Source: SIG603 sp963621245 (lineage in GTDB: Bacteria > Bacillota > Clostridia > Oscillospirales > Acutalibacteraceae). From it: a stretch of 64,000 bases of DNA. Positions 27,205 to 36,114 of the stretch are shown here, in pieces. Location: positions 558,001 through 622,000 of the forward strand of contig CAVFCW010000001.1 of the NCBI GenBank assembly GCA_963621245.1, read 5' to 3'. The position numbers were made by a program, and so were the translations under genes. The first letter of the stretch is position 1. Every line of letters starts with the position of its first letter. The notes under the pieces were generated by a model. The model was given only the letters and a program-made list of their open reading frames with translations. It was not told the origin of the DNA and did not search any database.

Positions 27205-28449
27205 ATGTCGCAAAACTATTTATTAAGACAGGACGCCGATAAAATCATCAGCGAATCAATCAAAAAGGTTCTTCCCGACGAGGCAGTTGCCAAAGCACTT
27301 GAGGGAAAAGACTTCTCGGGCGGCAAAATCTATGTTGTAGCCACAGGAAAAGCTGCTTGGCAGATGGCAAAAGCTGCCTCCGACATACTCGGCGACAAAA
27401 TCGAAAACGGCGTGGTTGTCACAAAGTACGATCACGTAAAGGGCGAAATTCCGCACATGACATGCTTTGAAGCGGGCCACCCCGTCCCCGATGAAAACTC
27501 ATTCAAAGGAACTCAGGCGGCACTTGACCTTGTTTCCGATTTGAGCAAAAACGACACCGTTCTCTTCCTGCTCTCCGGCGGCGGTTCGGCTCTCTTCGAA
27601 AAGCCGCTCATTCCCGCAGAGGAACTTCAGGATCTCACAAATCAGCTCTTGGCATGCGGTGCGGACATAGTTGAGATGAACACAATCCGCAAGAGAATTT
27701 CTGCCGTAAAGGGCGGCAAATTTGCCCTTGCATGCGCTCCCGCAAAGGTTTACAGCATAGTTCTCTCCGATATTCTCGGCGATCCGCTCGATATGATAGC
27801 CTCCGGCCCCGCATATCCCGATTCCGCATCTTCGGCGGACGCACTCGCTTACATTGAGAAATACTCGCTCAAATTAAGCGACAAGGCAATGGAGCTTATG
27901 AAAATTGAGACGCCGAAAAAGCTCGATAATGTCGAGACTGTCATTACGGGAAGCGTAAAAAATCTCTGCAAAGCCGCAAGCGACTCGGCAAAAGCACTCG
28001 GCTACAAGACCGTATTTTTGACCGATCAGCTCACTTGCGAGGCAAGGGAAGCGGGAAGCTTTATGGCGGCAATTGCAAAAAGCTATCACGATACGAAAGA
28101 GAGCATAGCATTTATTGCGGGCGGCGAAACCGTAGTTCACCTCACGGGCAAAGGCAAGGGCGGAAGAAATCAGGAAATTGCGCTCTCTGCCGCCGAGGGA
28201 ATCTCGGGTCTTGAGAACACGGCTGTTTTCAGCGTGGGAAGCGACGGAACGGACGGCCCGTGCGACGCCGCAGGCGGTTACTGCGACGGTGACACCAAGG
28301 CTAAATTAAAATCTCAGGAAATCGATATTTTCTCAGTCCTCAAGGAGAACGACGCATACAATGCCCTCAAGGCAAGCGACGGACTTATCATCACGGGCGC
28401 AACGGGAACAAACGTGAATGATTTCACGGTTCTTCTCATAAAGAGATAA
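27205..28449 (+). CDS. Glycerate 2-kinase, MOFRL family
   Basis: Phosphorylates D-glycerate to 2-phosphoglycerate, feeding glycolysis from glycerate, tartronate or diacid breakdown. The 414 residues match the GckA/TtuD type with an N-terminal DUF4147 domain (IYVVATGKAAWQMAKAA, LLSGGGSALFEKP, NTIRKRISAVKGGKFA) and a C-terminal MOFRL domain (AGGETVVHLTGKGKGGRNQEIAL, SDGTDGPCDAAGGYCDG). GAGGTGAATTGAC precedes the ATG. It is divergent from and probably controlled by the CdaR-like regulator. Confidence 0.93.
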   Translation: MSQNYLLRQDADKIISESIKKVLPDEAVAKALEGKDFSGGKIYVVATGKAAWQMAKAASDILGDKIENGVVVTKYDHVKGEIPHMTCFEAGHPVPDENSFKGTQAALDLVSDLSKNDTVLFLLSGGGSALFEKPLIPAEELQDLTNQLLACGADIVEMNTIRKRISAVKGGKFALACAPAKVYSIVLSDILGDPLDMIASGPAYPDSASSADALAYIEKYSLKLSDKAMELMKIETPKKLDNVETVITGSVKNLCKAASDSAKALGYKTVFLTDQLTCEAREAGSFMAAIAKSYHDTKESIAFIAGGETVVHLTGKGKGGRNQEIALSAAEGISGLENTAVFSVGSDGTDGPCDAAGGYCDGDTKAKLKSQEIDIFSVLKENDAYNALKASDGLIITGATGTNVNDFTVLLIKR

Positions 28450-28465
28450 ATTGATTTTATAACCT

Positions 28466-28495
28466 CGAGCGGTGCTTTATGTGCCGCTCTTTTTG
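28466..28495 (+). terminator. Terminator after glycerate kinase
   Basis: GAGCGG (28466-28471) / CCGCTC (28484-28489) followed by five T. Confidence 0.8.
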
Positions 28496-28520
28496 TTTGA
28501 TATTTTTTCGATTTTACCCC

Positions 28521-28551
28521 TTGACTTTAAATTCAACTTTAATGTTATGCT
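28521..28551 (+). promoter_or_regulatory. Possible promoter of the second MATE gene
   Basis: TTGACT (28521-28526) with TATGCT (28546-28551) at a long 19-base spacing; weak but correctly placed 31 bases before the start codon. Confidence 0.4.
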
Positions 28552-28582
28552 ATATTCAAACAAACGAAAGGATGAACATATT

Positions 28583-29920
28583 ATGACAGAAGACACCATG
28601 GGCTCGTTATCCGTAAAAAAGCTGCTTATAAAAACAAGCATACCGCTCACATTTTCCCTACTCATAAGCTCGCTTTATAATTTTGTCGACAGCATATTTG
28701 TTTCTTATGTCTCAGAGAATGCTCTCACGGCAGTTTCCCTTGCCGCCCCGATACAAAATCTCGGTCAGGCATTCGGTTGTGCGATAGCCGTTGGACTTAA
28801 TGCCGTCATTTCGAAGGCGCTCGGCGAGAAAAACGAAAAAGCCGTTAAAAATGCGGCTTCTGCGGCAATTTTCCTTGCAGTTTGCTCGGGAATAATCATG
28901 ACCGTTTTCGGACTTCTTATAGCAAAGCCCTATTATATGTGGCAGTCCGGCGGCAACGAAGAAATCACAAACTACGGAACGCAATATCTTTCGGTTGTTA
29001 TGATGTTTGCAATTTTCAACAAAGGTCAGTGGGTATTTGACCGTTTTGTAATATCAAGTGGAAAACCGCACCTGTTTTTGTTCACACTCTCGGCATCTTC
29101 AATAACAAACCTCATCTTAGACCCCATATTCATTTTCGGCTACTTCGGCTTACCCGCCATGGGAACAACAGGTGCGGCGCTTGCCACGGGAATCGGCTCG
29201 GCTATGGGTTGTATTGCCGGAATTATAATCAACCGCAGATATAACAAAGCAATTCCCATTGTTTTCACGATGAAGCCTGATAAAAAAAGCATTGTCTCTA
29301 TTCTTAAAGTGGGCATCCCCTCATTTTTAAGCAGAAGCATTATGACCACCATAGGCATTGCCATGAACTCGATTCTTATCGGATTCTCTTCAACGGCGGT
29401 CGCAGTTTACGGAATTTGCCTTAAAATTCAGAGCCTTGCCATAGTTATCGCAAATGGCATAGGCCTCGGAGTAATTCCCATTGTCGCCTACAATTACGGC
29501 GCAAAGAAATATAAGAGAATTCACGACACGGTTAAAAATGCTATGATTTTTTCTTTTGTAGTCTTTGCCGTCATTTTTGCGATGCTCGAAATTTTCCCGT
29601 TTTCTGTTATGAGGCTGTTTGACGCCTCCGACGAAATGGCAAAAATAGGAATTCCCGCCCTCAGAACCATATCGCTCGCGTGGCTCATATCCTTGCCGAA
29701 TCTCGCGCTTTCTCCGTCATTTCAGGGCCTTTCGCGAGGAACCGACAGCATGGCGGTAACACTCACCTCTCAGGCTGTTTTGCCGCTCTGCCTTGTTTTT
29801 GCGATTTCAATGTTCGGAAACCTTAATTTAGTCTGGTTCGGCTTTGTTTTAGCTGAAGCTTTCGCCCTTCCGCTTGGCGTACTGCTTTGGAAAAGAGCCG
29901 TAAAATTAACGCTAAAATAA
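28583..29920 (+). CDS. MATE family exporter
   Basis: 445 residues with 12 predicted helices. MatE repeats start at KKLLIKTSIPLTFSLLISSLYNFVDSIFVSYV and at KKSIVSILKVGIPSFLSRSIMT. The long in-frame extension to base 28472 crosses the glycerate kinase terminator and the promoter, so ATG 28583 with AAAGGAT upstream is the start. It is followed within 60 bases by the promoter of a riboswitch-led unit. Substrate unknown. Confidence 0.9.
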   Translation: MTEDTMGSLSVKKLLIKTSIPLTFSLLISSLYNFVDSIFVSYVSENALTAVSLAAPIQNLGQAFGCAIAVGLNAVISKALGEKNEKAVKNAASAAIFLAVCSGIIMTVFGLLIAKPYYMWQSGGNEEITNYGTQYLSVVMMFAIFNKGQWVFDRFVISSGKPHLFLFTLSASSITNLILDPIFIFGYFGLPAMGTTGAALATGIGSAMGCIAGIIINRRYNKAIPIVFTMKPDKKSIVSILKVGIPSFLSRSIMTTIGIAMNSILIGFSSTAVAVYGICLKIQSLAIVIANGIGLGVIPIVAYNYGAKKYKRIHDTVKNAMIFSFVVFAVIFAMLEIFPFSVMRLFDASDEMAKIGIPALRTISLAWLISLPNLALSPSFQGLSRGTDSMAVTLTSQAVLPLCLVFAISMFGNLNLVWFGFVLAEAFALPLGVLLWKRAVKLTLK

Positions 29921-29943
29921 ATTAACAAATTATTAATTTCCTC

Positions 29944-29971
29944 TTGACAAAAGTTAATTTATACGTACAAT
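29944..29971 (+). promoter_or_regulatory. Promoter of the riboswitch-controlled unit
   Basis: Perfect TTGACA (29944-29949), 16-base spacer, TACAAT (29966-29971); predicted start ~29978, just before the aptamer. Confidence 0.7.
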
Positions 29972-29980
29972 TATAGTTAA

Positions 29981-30105
29981 TAAAAGGGAGTAGCAAACAG
30001 AGATATCTGTAATGTATGCGTCAGCACGATGGCTTTTGCCGTCCGTATATGTTGTAATGTGCGAGACTTTTATCCTGGTAAAACAGGATAAAAGTCTCTT
30101 TTTTT
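29981..30105 (+). promoter_or_regulatory. Putative yybP-ykoY (Mn2+) riboswitch with intrinsic terminator
   Basis: The leader opens with AGGGAGTAGC (29985-29994), carries GCGTCAGCACG and GGCTTTTGCC in the middle, and closes with GCGAGAC (30061-30067), matching the conserved loops of yybP-ykoY RNAs as I know them. P1 is TAAAAG (29981-29986) / CTTTTA (30067-30072). A 15-base perfect hairpin GAGACTTTTATCCTG (30063-30077) / CAGGATAAAAGTCTC (30084-30098) with seven T competes for the 3' strand of P1. This is the layout of a transcriptional ON switch: ligand holds P1 and blocks the terminator. It controls the OadB/OadG-like pair. Confidence 0.75.
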
Positions 30106-30142
30106 ATACTCCCAAATACCAAAAACCGAAAGGACTGACATC

Positions 30143-31261
30143 ATGAGCTTCTTTTACGAACTGTTCTCAAATGTATTCAACGTCACATGGCAGCACGCCG
30201 TGATGTGGTGCATCGGCGGAATACTCATCTATCTCGCCATCAAAAAGGACATGGAGCCATCACTTCTTTTGCCGATCGGATTCGGCACAATACTCGTCAA
30301 CCTTCCTCTTTCGGGTGCAATCACCCAGGGCGACGAAGTCGGCGTTCTCACGCTTCTTTTTGACAGCGGAATTGCAAACGAGCTTTTCCCACTGCTTCTT
30401 TTCATAGGCATAGGAGCGATGATAGACTTTGAACCGCTTCTCTCCAACCCAAAATTGTTTATTTTCGGCGCCGCCGCTCAGTTCGGTATTTTCTTCACTC
30501 TGAGCATGGCAAGCCTTTTGAATTTTGACCTTCACGATGCCGCCTCAATCGCAATTATCGGTGCGGCAGACGGCCCAACCTCTATTTTCGTTGCAAATGT
30601 TCTCGATTCAAAATACATTGGCGCGATAACCGTTGCGGCTTACTCCTACATGGCCCTTGTGCCGATTGTTCAGCCGCCCGTCATCAAACTTCTCACAACA
30701 AAGAAAGAGCGTCTCATTCGCATGAAATACGCTCCCGGTGCGGTTTCCAAGACAACTAAAATTCTTTTCCCCATCGTAATCACTGCGATAGTCGGTATAG
30801 TTTCCAACCGCTCGGCGGCTTTGATAGGATTTTTGATGTTCGGCAACCTCATCCGTGAGTGCGGAGTTCTCGACAGCCTCTCCGAAACGGCTCAGAAAGT
30901 TCTCGCAAACCTCATTACGTTGTTCCTCGGAATCACAATCACTGCACACATGACCGCCGCAGAGTTCCTCAATGTTGACACCCTCAAGATTTTGGCACTC
31001 GGACTTATCGCATTCGTGGCTGACACAGCCGGCGGAGTTATTTTCGCAAAAATTGTAAACCTCTTCGCAAAGGAAAAGGTCAACCCCATGATCGGTGCGG
31101 CAGGTATTTCCGCATTCCCGATGTCTGCAAGAATCATACACAAAATGGGTCAGAAAGAAGATAATCAAAACTTCCTTCTCATGCATGCGGTCGGTGCAAA
31201 TGTTTCCGGTCAGATTGCCTCCGTTATTGCCGGCGGCATCATCCTCAATATGATTCACTAA
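30143..31261 (+). CDS. Sodium-translocating decarboxylase beta-subunit-like protein (OadB/GcdB/MmdB family)
   Basis: 372-residue membrane protein of the Na+-pump beta-subunit family, which in complexes couples carboxylic acid decarboxylation to Na+ export. Hallmark segments are kept: GAADGPTSIFVANVL (the ion-site Asp, residues ~137-151), PPVIKLLTTKKERLIRM, and GANVSGQIASVIAGG near the C-terminus. AAAGGA precedes the ATG. Downstream is a small OadG-like gene, but no carboxyltransferase alpha or biotin-carrier gene is near. The unit lies behind the riboswitch-like leader, so its expression appears tied to a ligand such as Mn2+. It may act as a stand-alone cation transporter or with an alpha subunit encoded elsewhere. 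Confidence 0.88.
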   Translation: MSFFYELFSNVFNVTWQHAVMWCIGGILIYLAIKKDMEPSLLLPIGFGTILVNLPLSGAITQGDEVGVLTLLFDSGIANELFPLLLFIGIGAMIDFEPLLSNPKLFIFGAAAQFGIFFTLSMASLLNFDLHDAASIAIIGAADGPTSIFVANVLDSKYIGAITVAAYSYMALVPIVQPPVIKLLTTKKERLIRMKYAPGAVSKTTKILFPIVITAIVGIVSNRSAALIGFLMFGNLIRECGVLDSLSETAQKVLANLITLFLGITITAHMTAAEFLNVDTLKILALGLIAFVADTAGGVIFAKIVNLFAKEKVNPMIGAAGISAFPMSARIIHKMGQKEDNQNFLLMHAVGANVSGQIASVIAGGIILNMIH

Positions 31262-31273
31262 AAGGAGCGAACT

Positions 31274-31402
31274 ATGCTGAATTTTGAAGCCTTTATTAAC
31301 AGTTTACAGTACATGGCAAAAGGTATGCTCGGCGTGTTTCTCGTAATAGCCGTGATCATTCTTTGCATCTATGCCTTGAACAGAATTTTCAAGGTTAAAT
31401 AA
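31274..31402 (+). CDS. Small OadG-like single-helix membrane subunit
   Basis: A 42-residue frame 12 bases after the OadB-like stop, with AAAGGAG seven bases before the ATG. The product has a short amphipathic start, one membrane helix (GMLGVFLVIAVIILCIYAL, residues 17-35) and a basic end NRIFKVK. The GMxGVF opening of the helix is characteristic of the OadG/MmdC gamma or delta chains that hold beta and alpha subunits together. Shorter than usual OadG (~80 residues), lacking the cytoplasmic tail that binds the alpha subunit in typical complexes. Confidence 0.8.
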   Translation: MLNFEAFINSLQYMAKGMLGVFLVIAVIILCIYALNRIFKVK

Positions 31403-31435
31403 TTAAGCCTATATCTTATTTACACAATACATACG

Positions 31436-31473
31436 CAAAACGGCACCCGAGTCAAAAGCCCGGGTGCCGTTTG
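31436..31473. terminator. Bidirectional terminator after the oadB/oadG-like pair
   Basis: AACGGCACCCG (31439-31449) / CGGGTGCCGTT (31461-31471), flanked by A and T runs; shared with the convergent MATE gene. Confidence 0.85.
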
Positions 31474-31484
31474 TTTATTAGGTT

Positions 31485-32855
31485 TTATACATTCTCTCTC
31501 GTAATGTTCTTTAACCAGTTGAATTTAAAATAATGCACAAATGTTGGAGCCATCTTGTACCACTCGTCAAGACACATAATAAGGTAAACCCATACAGCGG
31601 GAAGCTTAAACACGAATGCGCCGAGTGTCATGAGCGGAACAGCCACGCACCACATAAAGATTCCGTCAAGAATCATACCGAATTTTGCGTCTCCGCCGCC
31701 ACGGAAGCATCCGCAGATAAGGCAAGTGTTTATTCCCTCGCCGACAAGTCGGATTGTCTGCATGAGAAGCATGGTGCTAAGTAAAGAGATAGCGGCATCG
31801 GTAATTTTGCCCGTGTAAAAACCTACAAGCAACGGTCTTATCGCAACTATTACGCCTGCGCCGACAACCGCAACGACTGTTGTGATTACAAGCATACGCT
31901 GAGAATAAACCTTTGCCGCCTCCTTGTTGTTTTCACCGAGTGAACGGCTGACGATGATTGTGGTCGCATTTGCAAAACCACGGCATGCAATGGCGCCGAG
32001 GTTAACGGCAATGACGGCAACGGAGTTTGCCGCAACAACATCACTTCCGAGGTGACCCATAACAATGGCGTAAACGGAGCATGCAAGGCTCCAGAGAATA
32101 TCGTTTACAAGGCTTGGCAGAGCAAGACTCATAACGTCCTTGAGCAAAACGCCCGATTTCTCGAAGAAATATTTAATTCGGAACTTGATTCCCTTACTTC
32201 TTATGGAATCGACAATGCAAATTACGAACTCGACTACTCTCGCCGTGACCGTGCCGAGTGCAACGCCGACAAGTCCGAGCTTGGGAAGTCCGAAGAAGCC
32301 GAAAATAAACGTGGCGTTGATGAACACGTTGACGAGAAGCGAAATCACGTAAATAACGCTTGGAAGCGTGAGTCTTTCACATGAGCGAAGCACGCTGAGA
32401 TAAATCTGCGTGAAGCCCATGAAAAGGAACGAGAAGCCGACTATTCTGAGGTAGACTATTCCCTCTTTGATAATGGCGGGATCGTTCGTGTAAATTCGCA
32501 TGATAACTCCGGGGAAAATGACTGCCAAAAGAAAAGCGACAAAAGAGATTATCATGGTTATTCTTATTGCAAGACCGAGAACCTTTTCAACCGCATGCTT
32601 GTCGCCCTTGCCATAATACTGCGAGGCTAGAACCGATGCGGCGGCTGTCATGCCGTAAAAAGCGCAAAACAGAATGTTAACATACTGGTTTGCAAGCGAA
32701 GAAGCACTCATGGCGTCCTGACTTACATAGCCTAACATAAGAGTATCGGCTGAATTAACAAGCGTGCTGATAAAGCTTTGAATCATTATCGGCATTGCCG
32801 TTGTGAGCGCAAGCTTTGTGAATGCGCCTCTTGACATTATATTATTCTTTCCCAT
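31485..32855 (-). CDS. MATE family exporter
   Basis: 456 residues, 12 helices, MatE repeats at FTKLALTTAMPIMIQSFISTLVNSADTLMLG and at VLLKDVMSLALPSLVNDILWSL. The start is uncertain: ATG 32855 has only a weak AGTGGT upstream and lies ~17 bases after a TATAAT; ATG 32837, six codons in, has GGGAAAG before it. The Asn/Gly-rich NNIMSRGAF opening is compatible with either. Convergent with the OadB/OadG-like unit. Confidence 0.9.
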   Translation of the reverse strand: MGKNNIMSRGAFTKLALTTAMPIMIQSFISTLVNSADTLMLGYVSQDAMSASSLANQYVNILFCAFYGMTAAASVLASQYYGKGDKHAVEKVLGLAIRITMIISFVAFLLAVIFPGVIMRIYTNDPAIIKEGIVYLRIVGFSFLFMGFTQIYLSVLRSCERLTLPSVIYVISLLVNVFINATFIFGFFGLPKLGLVGVALGTVTARVVEFVICIVDSIRSKGIKFRIKYFFEKSGVLLKDVMSLALPSLVNDILWSLACSVYAIVMGHLGSDVVAANSVAVIAVNLGAIACRGFANATTIIVSRSLGENNKEAAKVYSQRMLVITTVVAVVGAGVIVAIRPLLVGFYTGKITDAAISLLSTMLLMQTIRLVGEGINTCLICGCFRGGGDAKFGMILDGIFMWCVAVPLMTLGAFVFKLPAVWVYLIMCLDEWYKMAPTFVHYFKFNWLKNITRENV

Positions 32856-32927
32856 ATTTATACCACTAATTATAAATATTGCGATAAATAGGCAACGCTA
32901 TACATTTCAAATTATCGCTCTTTGTTT

Positions 32928-34604
32928 TTATTCTGACACATTTTTCTTTTTGATTAAATTTTTGATTTTTTTGTTGACCGCCGCCCTCACATTTAAAAGG
33001 AAGAACGAATCGAAAAAGCGGCTTGCGTCTTTCGGGAAATCTCTGAATTTAATCTTTTCGCCTATTTCCTTTTCGAGAAGCGAAACGACCTCTTTGTGGC
33101 TCATTACAAGCTCCTCAAGCAGAGAAAATGCTCTCATGTCCTGAAGTGCGTCAAAGAAGACAAACTGTCTTAGGGACGGCATAGGCTCTCCGTCAAATGA
33201 CGGATAGACAGAGAACGGATCGCCCGCGGGGAAAGAGCAGTCGCCGTCGGTTGTCAAGAACGGCGAGAGAAGTCTTTTCGATTCCTCGCTGTAATAGAAG
33301 TTATATCCCCAGTGTAAAAATCCCTCGAGATTATATTTGTAGAGTGCAAGCGCAATTATTCTGTTGCGCACGGACGGCATGGCGATAAAACGGTTGCTGA
33401 CGTTTTTTCTTCCCTGAGCACAACAATAATAAGACCATAGCGGAGAAATTTCCTTTTCGATAAAATCATCGGTTCGATCATTTGAAGAAACGGGAATTTT
33501 CACAAGTCCCTGTTCAAAGAACTTAGGCTCGCTTAAGGCGTCTATCACCTTGCAGTCGGCAAGCTCGTCCTTTACAAGGCTGACCGCCTTTTTGTAACTC
33601 TCAAGATTCTCGTCACTCGGCTCGTCCGATATGTGAAAATAACATCTCTCAAATCTTCCCGTCCGCTTTAAAAATTCCTTTAACTCACGAATGAGCGGAA
33701 TTATCAGAGCTTTATACTCATCGGAATCGGCAGACAAAAACCAACCCGAAAGTTTTTCGCCGTTTTCGTCTACGATTTTCGGCGTGCATTTTGCGCCCCA
33801 CTGCGTGAAAAGATGGGCAAGCTCAAAATGTTTTATCCCTTTGCTCTCGGCTAGGCTCATAAATTTATCAAGCTTTTCAAAAGAAAAAGTGTAACCCAAC
33901 TCCGTTTTTCTCACATCGACAAGCTGAACCGTCGGTCTTTCGCCGCCGACCTCGGTGTCGAGTGCGGGCGTGAAAATAGGCGTGAGTATCATATTTCCGC
34001 CAAACTCGGCATAGTTATCCATAAAGTTGGAGATAATCTGTATGTGCTCTTTACTCATAGGCTCCACGCCGTAATAAGAACTTAGGCAGTCAAAATGGAA
34101 CCACTGAGTATAAAGAAGTTTCTGCTTGGGCAGAATGGCGGGGATAACATCAAGCGAAAAGCTCTTTTTTGCTTTGTTTTCTCCGCTTTGCACCTCAAGT
34201 TTTATCTCGTGAACGCCTTTTTCTGCATCTGTCGGAACATTCAATTCCACCCATACAACTCTCGGTTCGTTCGGCAAAAGCTTGATTCTCGTTTTTTCGG
34301 TCATCGGCTCAAGCAAATCGGGATAAAGTCCCGTTTTTTTTGAGAGATAGCCGTCGTCGGAGCGGTTCACGTGAGCCGCAAGCTTCACGGGAACCTCCCT
34401 CACGATATAAAGTTTATACGGTATATCGGAGCGAACGCTCAAAGTAGCATCGCAGAACATAGGCTCACGGCTCTCGATTACCGTCTGAAAGCTGAATTTT
34501 TCTCCCCTAAGCGCACCGAATTTTTCAAAGCTCTTAAATTTTCTGAAATTTGTGCCTACTTTTTCAAGAGGCGAAGTAAGGCTTATAATCAGATTTTGCT
34601 CCAT
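32928..34604 (-). CDS. DUF4091 domain protein, GH123-like glycoside hydrolase
   Basis: 558 residues. An N-terminal beta-sandwich (to ~170, ending in EIKLEVQSGENKAKKSFSLDVIP) leads into a TIM-barrel-like region and the DUF4091 part with CYFHISDEPS, YYCCAQGR and LEGFLHWGYNFYYS. DUF4091 proteins are related to GH123 N-acetylgalactosaminidases; the Asp-Glu in HISDEP is the candidate catalytic pair. No signal peptide, so cytoplasmic. Start at 34604 with AAGGGA upstream; it overlaps the end of the serine hydrolase gene by 41 bases, suggesting coupling. Third gene of a three-gene operon. Substrate unknown. Confidence 0.8.
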   Translation of the reverse strand: MEQNLIISLTSPLEKVGTNFRKFKSFEKFGALRGEKFSFQTVIESREPMFCDATLSVRSDIPYKLYIVREVPVKLAAHVNRSDDGYLSKKTGLYPDLLEPMTEKTRIKLLPNEPRVVWVELNVPTDAEKGVHEIKLEVQSGENKAKKSFSLDVIPAILPKQKLLYTQWFHFDCLSSYYGVEPMSKEHIQIISNFMDNYAEFGGNMILTPIFTPALDTEVGGERPTVQLVDVRKTELGYTFSFEKLDKFMSLAESKGIKHFELAHLFTQWGAKCTPKIVDENGEKLSGWFLSADSDEYKALIIPLIRELKEFLKRTGRFERCYFHISDEPSDENLESYKKAVSLVKDELADCKVIDALSEPKFFEQGLVKIPVSSNDRTDDFIEKEISPLWSYYCCAQGRKNVSNRFIAMPSVRNRIIALALYKYNLEGFLHWGYNFYYSEESKRLLSPFLTTDGDCSFPAGDPFSVYPSFDGEPMPSLRQFVFFDALQDMRAFSLLEELVMSHKEVVSLLEKEIGEKIKFRDFPKDASRFFDSFFLLNVRAAVNKKIKNLIKKKNVSE

Positions 34605-36093
34605 TTTTGTTTCCCTTTGTGAAAGTGATTGTTTCGGGTGGATTTCCGCCGATTCCGCCAACGCTCAAAAGAGTCGAGTCGGCAAGAAGTCTCGGATTTT
34701 CACCGAGTTCCAGACGGAATTTTACTCCGCTTGCGGCAGAAGTGCAATAAACAAGGAATTCAAACGCATCGGGATTTACCCATGTTCCGACTGCGCCGTA
34801 ATTGTTTCCGCCAAGCTTAAAGCTGTTAAAGCGTGCGTTTGTTGCTATAGGAAGAACTTCTCCGCCGTCCGTGACGATTTCAAGCGAGTCTTCTTTTATG
34901 TTTATTGTCATCTTCTTGATTGAAGCGTTTTTATTCGGCTGATTTTTCGCAAAGTACATTCCCGAACCGCCGATAAAACCGCTTAAATCCGACTTAATCT
35001 CTTTGTCGGCAATAAGCTCCAAGCCGTCAAACTTATCTTTGGCCTCGGGGTTTTTCTTTGATATGGGATGAGCAATCTCGAGGTTATCAAGCTTGTATTT
35101 CAATGCGGCATAAGCTTTCTCGTCCTCGGGCAGTGGCTCATCTCCGATATATTTAAGAAGATAATCCCAAGTTACCGTTAACGTATCCTGCATGGTCGAA
35201 CTTGCGGACTGATAAATAAAGACAAGATCTTTGTCGGGAACTACTATTCCGTACTGACCGAATGCGCCGTCTGCACGGAAAACACCATCGGGCACGCACT
35301 GCCAGAACTGGAAGCCGTAACCTCTCACCCAGTCGGGGTTCGACTGCGTGGGAGTATTGTCTATTTGGTTGCCGCAAGCGAGGTCAAACCAAGACTCGGG
35401 CAAAAGTCTTTCGTCCTCCCAAACGCCTCTGTTTGCGATAAAGCGGATAAATCTTGCCATCTGCTCCGTTGTGAGGAAACTTCCCGCACCGCCCCAGAGT
35501 ATTCCGTTTTGTATCTCGGCGCAGTAAACGTCTCCCATACCAAGCTTGTCGAAAAGTCTCGGCTTAAGAAAATCAGTCAGCTTTTCGCCCGTTTTTCTGA
35601 GCAAAATTGCGCACAGCATATTTGTGCCCGCCGTGTTGTATCTGAAATATGTGCCCGGCTCATGCTCGAACGGGTGTTTCAAAAACTCTGCGATATAATC
35701 AATGCCTATGCCGTAACCGCCCATCTCGGTGTCGTGGCCGCAAGACATTGTGAGAAGTGATCTCACGTCGGCTTTTTTGAGATTTTCGCTGACTTCACTC
35801 GGAAGCTTATCGGGAAAAATATCGACGAGCTTATCGTCAAGGCTGATTATCCCTTCGTTCACCGCAAATCCGATTGCCGTGGACGTGAGCGACTTCGAAA
35901 AACTGAACATTATGTGAACATCGTCGTTATTGTACGGTCTCCAGTGACCCTCGGCAAAAATGCTGTTGCCTTTTAAAAGCATCATGCCGTGCATTTCCGT
36001 TCCCACGGCGTCAAGCGCCGAGAGAAAATCCAGTATTCTGTATGAACTTATTCCCGCTTTTTCGGGAGTTATTCTGTCAAATTCAAATGCCAT
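34564..36093 (-). CDS. Serine hydrolase, beta-lactamase class C / penicillin-binding-protein-like
   Basis: 509 residues. The N-terminal ~330 residues form a class C beta-lactamase-type domain: nucleophile motif S-x-x-K in MFSFSKSLTS (~residues 66-75), the Tyr motif in YFRYNTAGTNML (~155-165), and a GGAGSFLTTEQMARF segment. The C-terminal ~180 residues are a lipocalin-like beta region. No signal peptide is visible, so it probably acts in the cytoplasm as an esterase or amidase rather than on antibiotics. ATG 36093 (AGGTGG upstream) preferred to a GTG three codons earlier. Follows the SGNH gene by 21 bases. Confidence 0.85.
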   Translation of the reverse strand: MAFEFDRITPEKAGISSYRILDFLSALDAVGTEMHGMMLLKGNSIFAEGHWRPYNNDDVHIMFSFSKSLTSTAIGFAVNEGIISLDDKLVDIFPDKLPSEVSENLKKADVRSLLTMSCGHDTEMGGYGIGIDYIAEFLKHPFEHEPGTYFRYNTAGTNMLCAILLRKTGEKLTDFLKPRLFDKLGMGDVYCAEIQNGILWGGAGSFLTTEQMARFIRFIANRGVWEDERLLPESWFDLACGNQIDNTPTQSNPDWVRGYGFQFWQCVPDGVFRADGAFGQYGIVVPDKDLVFIYQSASSTMQDTLTVTWDYLLKYIGDEPLPEDEKAYAALKYKLDNLEIAHPISKKNPEAKDKFDGLELIADKEIKSDLSGFIGGSGMYFAKNQPNKNASIKKMTINIKEDSLEIVTDGGEVLPIATNARFNSFKLGGNNYGAVGTWVNPDAFEFLVYCTSAASGVKFRLELGENPRLLADSTLLSVGGIGGNPPETITFTKGNKNGAKSDYKPYFAS

Positions 36094-36114
36094 TGTATCC
36101 ACCTACCCCAATAA

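Noticed and set aside
30143..31402. Complete oxaloacetate decarboxylase operon
   Set aside because: No carboxyltransferase alpha subunit or biotin carrier gene lies nearby; flanking genes are MATE exporters.
34564..36093. Serine hydrolase as an antibiotic resistance beta-lactamase
   Set aside because: The S-x-x-K and Tyr motifs are shared by many esterases and DD-peptidase-like enzymes, there is no signal peptide, and the operon context is metabolic.
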